From Streptomyces kaniharaensis (lineage in GTDB: Bacteria; Actinomycetota; Actinomycetes; Streptomycetales; Streptomycetaceae): DNA of 64,000 bases. The notes under the pieces were generated by a model, which was not told the origin of the DNA, ran no database searches, and saw nothing but the letters and a program-made list of their open reading frames with translations. Shown here piece by piece: positions 1-7,454 of this stretch. Where the stretch lies: the NCBI RefSeq assembly GCF_009569385.1, contig NZ_WBOF01000003.1, positions 496,001 to 560,000 on the forward strand, read 5' to 3'. The position numbers were made by a program, and so were the translations under genes. Position 1 is the stretch's first letter, and every line of letters begins with the position of its first letter.

Positions 1-13
1 GAGGGGACCCGAC

Positions 14-679
14 ATGCAACTCACCGACTGCGGTCCGGACGCCGAAACCTGGTACGACCGCGCCGTCGTCTGGCGCAACCGGACGCTGCGGCTGCTCGAC
101 CACGTGCCGGTGCCGATCGCGGTGTGCGCGTTGGGCGGCGGGATCCGCATCGTCAACCGCGCGCTAGCCGCCGAATTCGGCCTGATGACCGGGCAGTTCC
201 ACGGCCGCAAGATCCTCGAGTTCTTCACCCTCCGGGACAGCGCCACCCTGCAGACGGTCACCGAGGCCGTCCGACTGCACCGCCGCTCGCAGTACCCGGC
301 CCGGGTCTCGTGGACGTCCGCCGACGGCACGGAGCGGCACGGCGAGATGACCGCCGCCCTGGTCAGCGACACCCCCGAGGAGACGCCCGACCTGCTGCTG
401 ACGCTGCGCACCCTCGACGAACCCCCCGCCGCGCCGGCCGCCCCGCGCGCCGAGGTCAGCCCGACCGAGGCCCGGATCCTCGCCGCGGCCGCCCGGGGCG
501 CCACAACCGCCCAGATCGCCAAGGAGATCGGCCTCACCACGGACGGCATCAACTACCACCTCGCGCGGCTCACCCGCCGCTGGCAGGTGCCCAACCGCAC
601 GGCGCTGGTCGCCCGCGCCTACGCCACCGGCGTCCTCATGGCGGACGTCTGGCCGCCGGAGCCAGCCCGCCTGGACTGA
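14..679 (+). CDS. PAS domain LuxR-type transcriptional regulator
   Basis: Protein of 221 residues. Residues ~25-130 look like a PAS-type sensory fold (HVPVPIAVC, then RIVNRALAAEFGLMTG). Residues ~148-210 form a LuxR/GerE-type winged helix: SPTEARILAAAARGATTAQI followed by a recognition helix near GINYHLARLTRRW. A purine-rich GAGGGG at bases 1-6 precedes the ATG at a normal distance, so the start is well placed. The role is presumably one-component transcriptional control by a small ligand or redox cue. There is no receiver domain, so it is not a phosphorylation-dependent response regulator. The target is unknown; the next gene, 67 bases downstream, has its own iron-box-like site, so common control is not evident. 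Confidence 0.8.
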   Translation: MQLTDCGPDAETWYDRAVVWRNRTLRLLDHVPVPIAVCALGGGIRIVNRALAAEFGLMTGQFHGRKILEFFTLRDSATLQTVTEAVRLHRRSQYPARVSWTSADGTERHGEMTAALVSDTPEETPDLLLTLRTLDEPPAAPAAPRAEVSPTEARILAAAARGATTAQIAKEIGLTTDGINYHLARLTRRWQVPNRTALVARAYATGVLMADVWPPEPARLD

Positions 680-728
680 TCACCATGAGCAGGGGTGCCG
701 AAGAAGAGCGATGCGGCGACCCGTTCGT

Positions 729-747
729 TTAGGTTAGCCTTACCTCA
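729..747 (+). promoter_or_regulatory. Iron box (DtxR/DmdR/IdeR-like operator) abutting a start codon
   Basis: TTAGGTTAGCCTTACCT (729-745) closely matches the actinobacterial iron-box consensus TTAGGTTAGGCTNACCTAA used by DtxR/IdeR/DmdR1. It ends directly at the ATG (747) of the CopD-family gene and leaves no room for a Shine-Dalgarno sequence. Transcription therefore probably starts at or very near the ATG (leaderless), or the true start is the internal ATG at 789. Occupancy by Fe-loaded repressor would block transcription initiation. Confidence 0.7.
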
Positions 748-1919
748 TGAGCACTGCCCTGTTGGCCGCGAACACGGCCGGATACGCCATGCCCCCGCTC
801 TGGCGGATCCTCACCAAGACCGGCTACTTCCTCGGCCTGTGCGGGGCCATCGGCGCCACCGTCACCTACGCGACCACCGTGCGCCCGGCGCTTCGCGCAC
901 CGGAGAGCAGCGCCGAGGACGCCACCGTCCTGCGCGGACGATCGGCGGCCTACCTCGCCTCGGCCGGCGTGGTCCTGCTGGTCGCGGGCTACTTCCAGCT
1001 CGCCGCTCGCGTCGCACGCGCAGGAAAGGGCATGCCGTTCGCCGACGCCCTCGCGCCGGGCCACATCTGGGACTTCCTGCGGGCGCCCGCCGCCAAAGGC
1101 GCCTGGATACCCCAGGGCACGATCTACCTCGCCCAGAACGTCGTCCTCGTCGCGACGGCCGCCGCCCTGATCGCCCTGTTCGCACCGGCCGCCCGCCGCC
1201 ACGCCGACGGGATCGCCCTCACCGCGTTGCCGCTCGCGCTCGCCGTCACCCTGATCGCCGCCGTCCCGGCCACCGCACCCGCCGACACCGACGCCTGGCT
1301 GAACCTGGCCTTCGACCAGGTCCACATCGTCTCGGGAACCGTCTGGCTCGGCGGCCTCGGCCTGCTCGCCGCCCTGGCCGGCACCCGCGGGCGTCTCGGC
1401 GACGGCGCCGGCCTGCTCTGGGCCGACCTGTGGCGCCGGTTCGGACTCGTCGCCATGGTCTGCGTCGCCGGCGTCGTCATCTCCGGGCTCTGGATGAGCT
1501 GGAAGCACGTCGGCGGGATCTCCCAGCTGTGGACCACCGGCTACGGGATCGCCCTGCTCGTCAAGCTCCTTCTCGTCCTCGGCCTCGTCACCGCCGGCGT
1601 CTTCAACCAGTTCTGGCTGATGCCCCGCATCGCCCGGGCCCGCCGTGCCGACGACAGCGCCTCGCTGCTGCACCTGACGCTGCGACACTTCCCCGCGGTG
1701 GTCTGGGGCGAAGTGGTCCTCGGCGTGGCCGTGCTCGCCGTCGTGCCGTTCATCACCGGCTCGGCCCGCACCGAGGCCGGCACCCCGAAGGCTGTCTCCT
1801 CGGGCAGCCTGTTCGCCGGAGGCGCCGCCCTCGCCGTCGCGCTGATCGTCTCGCTCTACGCCACGGCAAAGGCCTCCGACGCCCTGTCCCGCCGCCAGGC
1901 CGCCACGACCGCGGCCTGA
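747..1919 (+). CDS. CopD-family integral membrane protein (copper resistance D domain)
   Basis: A 390-residue polytopic membrane protein with about eight to nine hydrophobic helices, the first around residues 24-45 (ILTKTGYFLGLCGAIGATVT). The C-terminal half has the CopD-type layout: ILWLGGLGLL-like segment (HIVSGTVWLGGLGLLAAL, ~190-207), a helix with WMSWKHVGG, then LLVKLLLVLGLVTAGVFNQF. CopD proteins act in the inner membrane in copper uptake or handling. No CopC domain is fused here, unlike many actinobacterial YcnJ-type proteins. The iron-box-like site against the start codon suggests iron-repressed expression, which is unusual for this family and hints at metal cross-talk or a heme/iron-related role. 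An alternative start is ATG 789. Confidence 0.8.
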   Translation: MSTALLAANTAGYAMPPLWRILTKTGYFLGLCGAIGATVTYATTVRPALRAPESSAEDATVLRGRSAAYLASAGVVLLVAGYFQLAARVARAGKGMPFADALAPGHIWDFLRAPAAKGAWIPQGTIYLAQNVVLVATAAALIALFAPAARRHADGIALTALPLALAVTLIAAVPATAPADTDAWLNLAFDQVHIVSGTVWLGGLGLLAALAGTRGRLGDGAGLLWADLWRRFGLVAMVCVAGVVISGLWMSWKHVGGISQLWTTGYGIALLVKLLLVLGLVTAGVFNQFWLMPRIARARRADDSASLLHLTLRHFPAVVWGEVVLGVAVLAVVPFITGSARTEAGTPKAVSSGSLFAGGAALAVALIVSLYATAKASDALSRRQAATTAA

Positions 1920-1924
1920 TCCCG

Positions 1925-1957
1925 CCGCGCCCCTTCCCGTGTATGGGAGGGGCGCGG
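1925..1957. terminator. Bidirectional hairpin terminator
   Basis: CGCGCCCC and GGGGCGCG, extended by TCCC/GGGA pairing, form a very GC-rich stem around the loop GTGTAT. It sits between the stop codons of the convergent CopD-family and GH114 genes and can serve both directions. Confidence 0.7.
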
Positions 1958-1958
1958 G

Positions 1959-2858
1959 TCAGCAGGTCTCGCGCAGGTTGCCGGACTTGCCCTGCGGGAC
2001 CACGTTCTTGTCGCGCCGGACGATGCTCAGCTTGTCGCCCCAGCCCTTGCAGGCCTTCGACAGGCCCTTGGCGGTGTACTCGATCACGTACACCCGGTCG
2101 CCGAACGCCTCGACGTAGCCGTTGCACTCGTCCTGCTCGCCGCACTCCTCCGCGACGGCGAAGTCCAGGCCGACCTTCTGGCGGTCCCCCGCCAGCTCCA
2201 CCGTGTTCTTCTGGCCGATGGCCAGCTTCTTCTCGTGCGCGTGCGCGGCGATCATCGTCTGCAGCGCCTCGACGTCGGCCGCCGTCAGGAGGTTGGCCGA
2301 GCGCGTGTAGCTGTCGTAGTTGTCCGGCTCGACGGCGTTGAAGCCCTTCGCCGCGCACTCGTCTATCCAGGCGTTCACCTTCTGGGCCACCCGCTGGCGC
2401 TTGGCGTCGGTGCGGATGTCCAGGACAGCCTCGTTCCAGTTCGTGTCGTAGACGACCTTGCCGTTCGCCTCGCGCAGCAGCAGGTCCGGATCCCACTCCT
2501 TCTCGGCGCCGGACTGCGCCTGGAAGGCGTTGACGTAGCAGATGTTGTACATCCCGGCGGCCGGCGGCGCCGCGTGATCGCGGCTCACCACCGACACCCC
2601 GGCAGGCGGCGTGTAGGGCCCGGCGATCTGGTAGTCGAACCCGGCGTGCGCCGGCGGCAGAGCCACGCTCGTCGGTGACGGCAGGGCCGGCCCGGAGGCC
2701 GTCTCGGTGGCGTCCGGCTCGGAGTCGTCGTTGGACGACGAACTGCACGAGGACAGCACGAGAGCTGCCGCTGCGGAGACCGCCAGCGCGGCGGCCACCC
2801 GGCGGCGGGAACCACGGGAACGACAGGAACGACCGTTACGGGCAAGGCTGTTGGGCAT
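1959..2858 (-). CDS. GH114-type endo-alpha-1,4-polygalactosaminidase lipoprotein
   Basis: A 299-residue exported lipoprotein: an Arg-rich n-region, hydrophobic h-region (AAALAVSAAAALVL) and lipobox LSSC with the lipidated Cys at 38, then a Ser/Asp/Glu-rich linker to ~62. The remainder is a GH114 TIM barrel: GFDYQIAG (~73-80), ICYVNAF (106-112), the VLDIR strand (145-149) and the family hallmark GFNAVEPDNYDSY (172-184) with acidic residues in the active-site strand. GH114 enzymes cleave galactosaminogalactan-like polymers; the substrate here is unproven. Four C-terminal cysteines (EECGEQDEC and others) suggest disulfides, consistent with an extracytoplasmic location. The gene stands alone, convergent with the CopD-family gene. 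Confidence 0.85.
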   Translation of the reverse strand: MPNSLARNGRSCRSRGSRRRVAAALAVSAAAALVLSSCSSSSNDDSEPDATETASGPALPSPTSVALPPAHAGFDYQIAGPYTPPAGVSVVSRDHAAPPAAGMYNICYVNAFQAQSGAEKEWDPDLLLREANGKVVYDTNWNEAVLDIRTDAKRQRVAQKVNAWIDECAAKGFNAVEPDNYDSYTRSANLLTAADVEALQTMIAAHAHEKKLAIGQKNTVELAGDRQKVGLDFAVAEECGEQDECNGYVEAFGDRVYVIEYTAKGLSKACKGWGDKLSIVRRDKNVVPQGKSGNLRETC

Positions 2859-3132
2859 CGGCGGACTCCAGGGAGGACAGGTCCCCGCAGGTGCTGCCCT
2901 CGACGGTGATGGCGGCCCGGTCGGGGCGTACGGCGCTGAGGCTCACCTTACCGGCTGGCCGATCACGCCAGGACGGCCGTACCGGACTGCGACGAAATCC
3001 CAATGATCGCTTAACGTTCGGTTCATACCGGCCCGGCGGAACGGCCCGCCGCCACGGACCGGTACCTCGACCTCGCGCCGGGCCCGGGCCCGGTAGGGTC
3101 CGCGCCGCCTGCCACCCCGCCTCGGAGACCAC

Positions 3133-3795
3133 GTGACCACCGATCCCGACCCGCAGCAAGTCCGGCGCCCCGCAACGGACTTCAGCACGGCCCGCCTGGA
3201 GGCGTTCAGCGACGGCGTCTTCGCCATCGCCATCACCCTCCTGGTCCTCGACCTGAAGGTGCCCGAACCCGACACGCTCGACGGGCAGAGCCTCGCCGGC
3301 GCCCTCGCGCACCAGTGGCCCGCCTACTTCGCGTACCTGGTCAGTTTCCTCGTCATCGGCATCATCTGGATCAACCACCACGCCATGTGCGCGCTCGCCC
3401 GCCGCGTCGACCGCCGCACGCTCTTCACCAACCTGCTGCTGCTCCTCACCGTCTCCGTCATCCCGTACCCGACCCGGATGCTGGCCGCCTACCTCACCGC
3501 CCGCAACACCGACGCCCACACCGCCGCCGCGTTCTACGCCGCGACCATGGTCGCCATGGGTGCCGCGTTCTCCCTCCTCTTCCTCGCCTTCACCCGGGAC
3601 GCCCAGGCCCTCCACCACCCGATCCCACCCGCCGCCCGGCGGGCCGCGATGCGCCGCTTCAGCGTCGGCGGCATCTGCTACGTCGCCACCATCGCCCTCG
3701 CCTACATCAGCCCGGTGGCCATGCTCGCCACCCACGCCGCGCTCGCCCTCTACTACTGCTTCGACCAGCTGGCCCCGGCCCGCAGGGCGTCCTGA
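3133..3795 (+). CDS. TMEM175-family potassium channel (DUF1211)
   Basis: A 220-residue membrane protein starting at GTG with GGAG 6 bases upstream. The diagnostic TMEM175 helix-1 motif is present: RLEAFSDGVFAIAITLLVLD begins at residue 21, with FSDG at 25-28 that in structures contributes to the K+ pore. Further hydrophobic helices (YLVSFLVIGIIWINHH, LLLLLTVSVIPYPTRML, AAFYAATMVAMGAAF and two C-terminal ones) give six TM segments per protomer, the normal bacterial size; bacterial members assemble as tetramers. Bacterial TMEM175 homologues are weakly K+-selective leak channels. There is no obvious operon partner; a hairpin follows the stop codon. Confidence 0.85.
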   Translation: MTTDPDPQQVRRPATDFSTARLEAFSDGVFAIAITLLVLDLKVPEPDTLDGQSLAGALAHQWPAYFAYLVSFLVIGIIWINHHAMCALARRVDRRTLFTNLLLLLTVSVIPYPTRMLAAYLTARNTDAHTAAAFYAATMVAMGAAFSLLFLAFTRDAQALHHPIPPAARRAAMRRFSVGGICYVATIALAYISPVAMLATHAALALYYCFDQLAPARRAS

Positions 3796-3800
3796 CCACG

Positions 3801-3848
3801 GGCTCCCACCGGCCGCCCCGCGGCAGCGAGGCCGCCGGTGGTGCCCGG
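3801..3848 (+). terminator. Hairpin terminator after the TMEM175-type gene
   Basis: CCACCGGC (3806-3813) pairs with GCCGGTGG (3834-3841), with partial outer pairing of GGGC and GCCC. It lies 11 bases after the stop codon and just upstream of the HEAT-repeat gene. Confidence 0.5.
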
Positions 3849-3891
3849 GACGGCGGGCCGGTTGTCGGTGCCGCGTGGCACAGTGCCGGGC

Positions 3892-5193
3892 ATGAGACGC
3901 ACGACCACTGACCCCCTGTCCGGCCTGGACGCGATCGACTGGGCCGAGCTGGAGCACGCCTACGGCCCGGCGAGCGACGTACCGGAGCAGCTGCGCGCCC
4001 TGTGCGGGCCCGACGAGGGCGGACGCAAGCAAGCGCTCCACTCCTTCAACGGCAACATCTTCCACCAGGGCAGCCGCTACCCCGCCTCGGCCGTCGCGGT
4101 GCCCTTCCTGGCCCGCATGGCCGCGGACACCACCCTGCCGGAGCGGGCCGAAGTCCTCCGACTGCTGGCCTCGTTGGCGATCGGCTACGACAACGCGCAC
4201 CTGCCCTGCGGCGTGGCGATCGCCCCGTGGCGGCGCTCACACGCCGAGTTCACCGCGAAGGACGAGGCCACCATTCTCGCCGAGTTCGACGCCTGGGTCG
4301 CCGAGGCCGCCGACGAGAACGAGCGCCAAAGCCGGGAGTTCCGGCGCACCTGCTTCGAGTACGACGAGCATCTGGAAGCCATGAACTCGGAACTCGGTGC
4401 GTACGACGCCGTCCGCGGCGAGGTGCCGCGGCTGGTCGCGCTGCTGGCGGACCCCGACCCGGGCGTCCGCGCGGCGACCGCGTACCTGCTGGCCTGGTTC
4501 CCCGAGGAGGCCCCGCACACGCTGCCGCACCTGCTCGCCCTGCTGGACAACGCCCCTGACGGGGAAGAAGCGCAGGCCGCTGTCACCGCCACCGCCCTGG
4601 TGACCGTCGGACTGCTCGGCGACCGTTCGCTCGTCCCGCGCCTGCGCCCCTTCCTGACCGCCGAGGACCGGCTCCCGCGCTGGGCGGCCGCCGTCGCGCT
4701 CGCGCGGCTGGCGACCGACGACGCCCCGGCGGCCGATGACGCGGCGGACGACCCGGCGAATGACCCGGACCTGACCGCGGCGGTGCTCGCCGAGCTGGCC
4801 GCCGCCGAGGCCACTCCCCCGGAGCCGGGCCCGCCCGGCATCGCCTTCCACGACGGCGACCTGCGCGGCTACGCCGCCGTATCGCTCACGCTGCTCGCCG
4901 ACACCCACCCCGACGAAGCCCTCGACGCGGTGACCGACGGGCTCGCCCGGACCTCGGGCGTCCCGGCCTTCGCCGTCACCGCGGCGGCCCTGCGCCTGGC
5001 GTTCGGCACGCAGCACGGACCCCTGCCGTCGTTCCCCGACCTCGACGAGCGGCGGCAGCGGCTGATACGTGTACTTGCCGAACGCGACGAGGCCACCTGG
5101 CGCTGGATGAACTTCGTGGACATCCTGCGGGCCTGGGGACTGCCGCAGGACCGCCCGGCGATGCGGTCGTACGCCCAGCTGTCCGACGCCTGA
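3892..5193 (+). CDS. HEAT-repeat domain protein
   Basis: A soluble 433-residue protein built of helical repeats. HEAT-like units are readable near LVALLADPDPGVRAATAYLLAW, LPHLLALLDNAPDGEEAQAA and LTAEDRLPRWAAAVALARLA. The N-terminus (GLDAIDWAELEHAYGPASDV) and SFNGNIFHQGSRYPASAVAV are typical of a Streptomyces group of HEAT proteins of unknown function that probably act as protein-interaction scaffolds. I place the start at ATG 3892. The frame is open from GTG 3838, but that 18-residue extension falls in the terminator region of the preceding gene and is Gly/Pro/Arg-rich. No enzymatic motif is visible. Confidence 0.75.
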   Translation: MRRTTTDPLSGLDAIDWAELEHAYGPASDVPEQLRALCGPDEGGRKQALHSFNGNIFHQGSRYPASAVAVPFLARMAADTTLPERAEVLRLLASLAIGYDNAHLPCGVAIAPWRRSHAEFTAKDEATILAEFDAWVAEAADENERQSREFRRTCFEYDEHLEAMNSELGAYDAVRGEVPRLVALLADPDPGVRAATAYLLAWFPEEAPHTLPHLLALLDNAPDGEEAQAAVTATALVTVGLLGDRSLVPRLRPFLTAEDRLPRWAAAVALARLATDDAPAADDAADDPANDPDLTAAVLAELAAAEATPPEPGPPGIAFHDGDLRGYAAVSLTLLADTHPDEALDAVTDGLARTSGVPAFAVTAAALRLAFGTQHGPLPSFPDLDERRQRLIRVLAERDEATWRWMNFVDILRAWGLPQDRPAMRSYAQLSDA

Positions 5194-5194
5194 C

Positions 5195-5236
5195 GGCACC
5201 GCCGACGTCCCCTGACCGCGGCCTTCGCGCGGTGCC
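5195..5236. terminator. Possible terminator between convergent genes
   Basis: GGCACCGC (5195-5202) pairs with GCGGTGCC (5229-5236) across a 26-base GC-rich loop that can fold further. It begins just after the stop of the HEAT-repeat gene. The long loop makes this a weak call. Confidence 0.35.
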
Positions 5237-5255
5237 TGCCGCACTCCCTGCCGGG

Positions 5256-5595
5256 TCACAGCCCGGATGCTGCGGGCGGCGCCGGAATGCGGGCGAGGAC
5301 GGCGTGGGCGGCTCGGGTCAGGCAGGCGGTGACATCGGCCGCCGACAGCTCGGGCGCACCGGGGCCCCCAGATGGTGAGCACGGCATCGACCATTGGCGC
5401 CAACTCCCAGCATTCGCTATGGACTTCGACGATGTCGTCGATGATGAGCTCGGCGCCCTCCACAGGATCGAGCCAGCCGCCGACGATCTCGGCGGCCCAC
5501 CAGCGGGCCAGCGGCAGCCGGTCCGCCCACCAGCGGGCGATCTCGCGCGGCTCCCGCACCGCATCGGCCGTCGTCGCGGGCTCATTCGTCGTCAT
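5256..5595 (-). pseudogene. Small unknown gene with an apparent frameshift
   Basis: Reading from ATG 5595 gives MTTNEPATTADAVREPREIA, then an acidic helical stretch (LDPVEGAELIIDDIVEVHSE, MVDAVLTIWG). The frame then continues into Arg/Pro-rich nonsense. Dropping one base in the G5C4 tract at 5361-5369 restores a natural continuation (PGAPELSAADVTACLTRAAH through ARIPAPPAASGL) that stops at 5256. The whole span is 340 bases, that is 3n+1, as expected for one extra base in a ~112-residue gene. It is either a homopolymer sequencing error or a genuine frameshift. The family is not recognised. Confidence 0.55.
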
Positions 5596-5724
5596 GGCGG
5601 CATGCTGCCGACGGCGGCGAGCGACCGGAGACCTGGCATTTCCAGCGGCCGGCGCCCGCGGCGTGGGCAGACCGGCAGCGTTCCCGCCGATCCCACCCGC
5701 GGCCACGCCCGTATCAGCCCGGCG

Positions 5725-5907
5725 ATGTCCGCGCCGACCGTGAGCGCCGGGGCGATCGACGCCGTCACCTTCCTCGGGCTCGGGCACGCCTTCGCCGCGC
5801 CGGCCACTGGGAACGTCCTGCTGCTGGGCTTCGGGGTGCCTATCGCCTGTCCCGCCAAGGCTGTGGGCGCCTCCGTGATCGGGACCGCGCCCTCGACCAT
5901 CGCCTGA
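5725..5907 (+). pseudogene. Remnant of a DUF1275 (YoaK) family membrane protein
   Basis: The 60-residue reading frame contains SAGAIDAVTFLGLGHAFAAP then TGNVLLLGF. This matches the N-terminal signature of DUF1275/YoaK proteins (G-DAVSFLALG-F-A-MTGNV-LLGF). Intact family members are ~220-250 residues with six helices; here the frame stops after about one quarter. The rest of 5908-6075 shows no recognisable continuation in any frame. I interpret it as a decayed gene, which fits the neighbouring frameshifted gene. Apart from these two remnants, 5596-6075 holds nothing I can support. Confidence 0.5.
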
Positions 5908-6077
5908 ACGAGCTCGCGATGGTCCGGGGCGAGAATCTGCCGGGCGGCGGTTGCCCGGGGCGAGCCTCGGCCTCGAGGATCCAGCGGGCGCCGGCGGGCC
6001 GACGGGGCACTGGCACCGACGGCGCCCGCCTCGGCGTGTCCGTTTTCGCCTGCCGTCCCCGCTCCGGAATCGCATGT

Positions 6078-6134
6078 TTGACTTAAACCGATTTGCCCCA
6101 AACTGGCCTTAAAGCCGATTTGCCCCAAAATCGG
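6078..6134 (+). promoter_or_regulatory. Promoter/operator region of the liv-type operon with repeats
   Basis: A locally AT-rich stretch. The 15-mer CCGATTTGCCCCAAA occurs twice, at 6088-6102 and 6115-6129, with a 27-base period. The second copy is part of a perfect inverted repeat CCGATTT (6115-6121) / AAATCGG (6128-6134) with a 6-base spacer. TTGACT at 6078-6083 could be a -35 hexamer; no convincing -10 is seen. The arrangement looks like two operator sites for a repressor or activator of the ABC importer that starts at 6161. Confidence 0.5.
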
Positions 6135-6160
6135 ATAAGCACAAGCCCAAGAGGTGCATC

Positions 6161-7348
6161 GTGCGCAGAAGAATGATCATCATGGCCGGCGCGCCGGTCA
6201 TCGCCGGCGCACTGGCACTGTCCGCGTGTTCCAGCGGAGGCAGCAAGGGGGGCGGCGGCGGTGGCGGCAAGCCGACGTACACCATCGGCTTCCAGGGCCC
6301 CCTGACCGGCCCCAACGCCCAGCTCGGCATCAACATCGACTGGGGAGTCAAGCTCGCCGTCCAGCAGGCCAACGCGAAGGGCGACCTGCCGTTCACCCTC
6401 AAGGTGAAGGAGGCCGACGACCAGGGCGACCCCGCCAAGGGACCGACCGCGGCCCAGCAGCTCATTGGCGACAGCAGCGTGATCGGTGTCGTCGGCCCGA
6501 CCTTCTCGGGCGCCACCAAGGCCGCGGAACCGCTGTTCACCCAGGCAGGTATGGCCTCGGTCAGCGCATCGGCGACCAACTCCTCGCTCACCGACCCGGC
6601 CAACGGCTTCAAGACCTTCTTCCGGATCGTCCCGCCGGACTCCGCGCAGGGCCTGTCGGCCGCCGACTACATGACCAAGGTCCTCAAGGTGAAGTCGGTC
6701 TACCTGATCGACGACAAGTCGGACTACGGCGTGGGCCTGGCCGGCAACATCAAGAGCCAGCTGACCGCGAACGGCGTCCAGGTGACCGGCGACAGCGTCG
6801 CCGCCGGGACCAACGACTACTCCGCAGTAGCCACGAAGGTCGCCAACTCCGGCGCTCAGGCGGTCTACTACGCCGGCTACTACGCCGACGCGGCCCCGCT
6901 CGCCAAGGCCCTGAAGAACACCTCGTTCACCGGCAAGGCGATGTCGGACGACGGCACCAACGACCCCAAGTTCATCCAGCTGGGCGGCTCCGCGAGCGAG
7001 GGCTGGCAGATGACCTGCCCGTGCCTGTCGGCGACGGCGTCGTCGGACGAGGCGGCCAAGAAGTTCGTCTCCGACTACACGGCACTGGCGAACCAGCCTC
7101 CGGGCACCTACTCGCCCGAGGGCTACGACGTCACCAACACGTTCATCCAGGTGATGAAGCCGCTCGGGTCCAACGTCACCCGGGCCAAGGTCGTGGACGG
7201 CCTGCGCGGCGTCGACTACAAGGGCCTCACCAAGCAGATCAAGTTCCAGCCCAACGGCGAGGTCACCGAGAAGGGAATCTACGTCTACGAGGTCAAGAAC
7301 AGCCAGATCACCGCGATCGGCACCGTCGACAAGCTGATCTCCGGATGA
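6161..7348 (+). CDS. livK: Branched-chain amino acid ABC transporter substrate-binding lipoprotein
   Basis: A 395-residue extracytoplasmic binding protein of the LivJ/LivK (Peripla_BP_6) family. It starts at GTG with AGAGGTG upstream. The signal peptide MRRRMIIMAG...LALSAC carries a lipobox (SAC, lipidated Cys23), followed by a Gly-rich linker. The mature part opens with TYTIGFQGPLTGPNAQLGIN and contains VIGVVGPTFSGATKAAEP, the usual ligand-pocket strand, and SVYLIDDKSDYGVGLAGNIK in lobe 2. It delivers a neutral amino acid or related ligand to the permeases encoded downstream; the true ligand cannot be read from sequence. A hairpin follows its stop, which would let this gene be expressed above the rest of the operon. 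Confidence 0.88.
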   Translation: MRRRMIIMAGAPVIAGALALSACSSGGSKGGGGGGGKPTYTIGFQGPLTGPNAQLGINIDWGVKLAVQQANAKGDLPFTLKVKEADDQGDPAKGPTAAQQLIGDSSVIGVVGPTFSGATKAAEPLFTQAGMASVSASATNSSLTDPANGFKTFFRIVPPDSAQGLSAADYMTKVLKVKSVYLIDDKSDYGVGLAGNIKSQLTANGVQVTGDSVAAGTNDYSAVATKVANSGAQAVYYAGYYADAAPLAKALKNTSFTGKAMSDDGTNDPKFIQLGGSASEGWQMTCPCLSATASSDEAAKKFVSDYTALANQPPGTYSPEGYDVTNTFIQVMKPLGSNVTRAKVVDGLRGVDYKGLTKQIKFQPNGEVTEKGIYVYEVKNSQITAIGTVDKLISG

Positions 7349-7357
7349 TCTCCCTCC

Positions 7358-7381
7358 GGGACCGCCCGCACGGGCGGTCCC
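7358..7381 (+). terminator. Intra-operon hairpin after the binding-protein gene
   Basis: GGGACCGCCCG and CGGGCGGTCCC form a perfect 11-bp stem with a CA loop centre, 10 bases after the binding-protein stop codon. No U tract follows. It is likely an attenuating or mRNA-stabilising element that raises binding protein relative to permeases. Confidence 0.6.
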
Positions 7382-7454
7382 GCTACCAGTTCGGACGCCT
7401 GCGCGACCACCGCGCGGGCGTCCCGCGACTCCCAGGCGGAAGGTCGATCGCCGC

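Noticed and set aside
2935..2952. AGGCTCACCTTA upstream of the GH114 gene as a second iron box
   Set aside because: Only one half-site matches; the other half has little agreement with the consensus, and no iron link to GH114 is known.
3838..3891. Extended N-terminus of the HEAT-repeat protein from GTG 3838
   Set aside because: The added 18 residues overlap a terminator hairpin and do not resemble the family; ATG 3892 gives the typical start.
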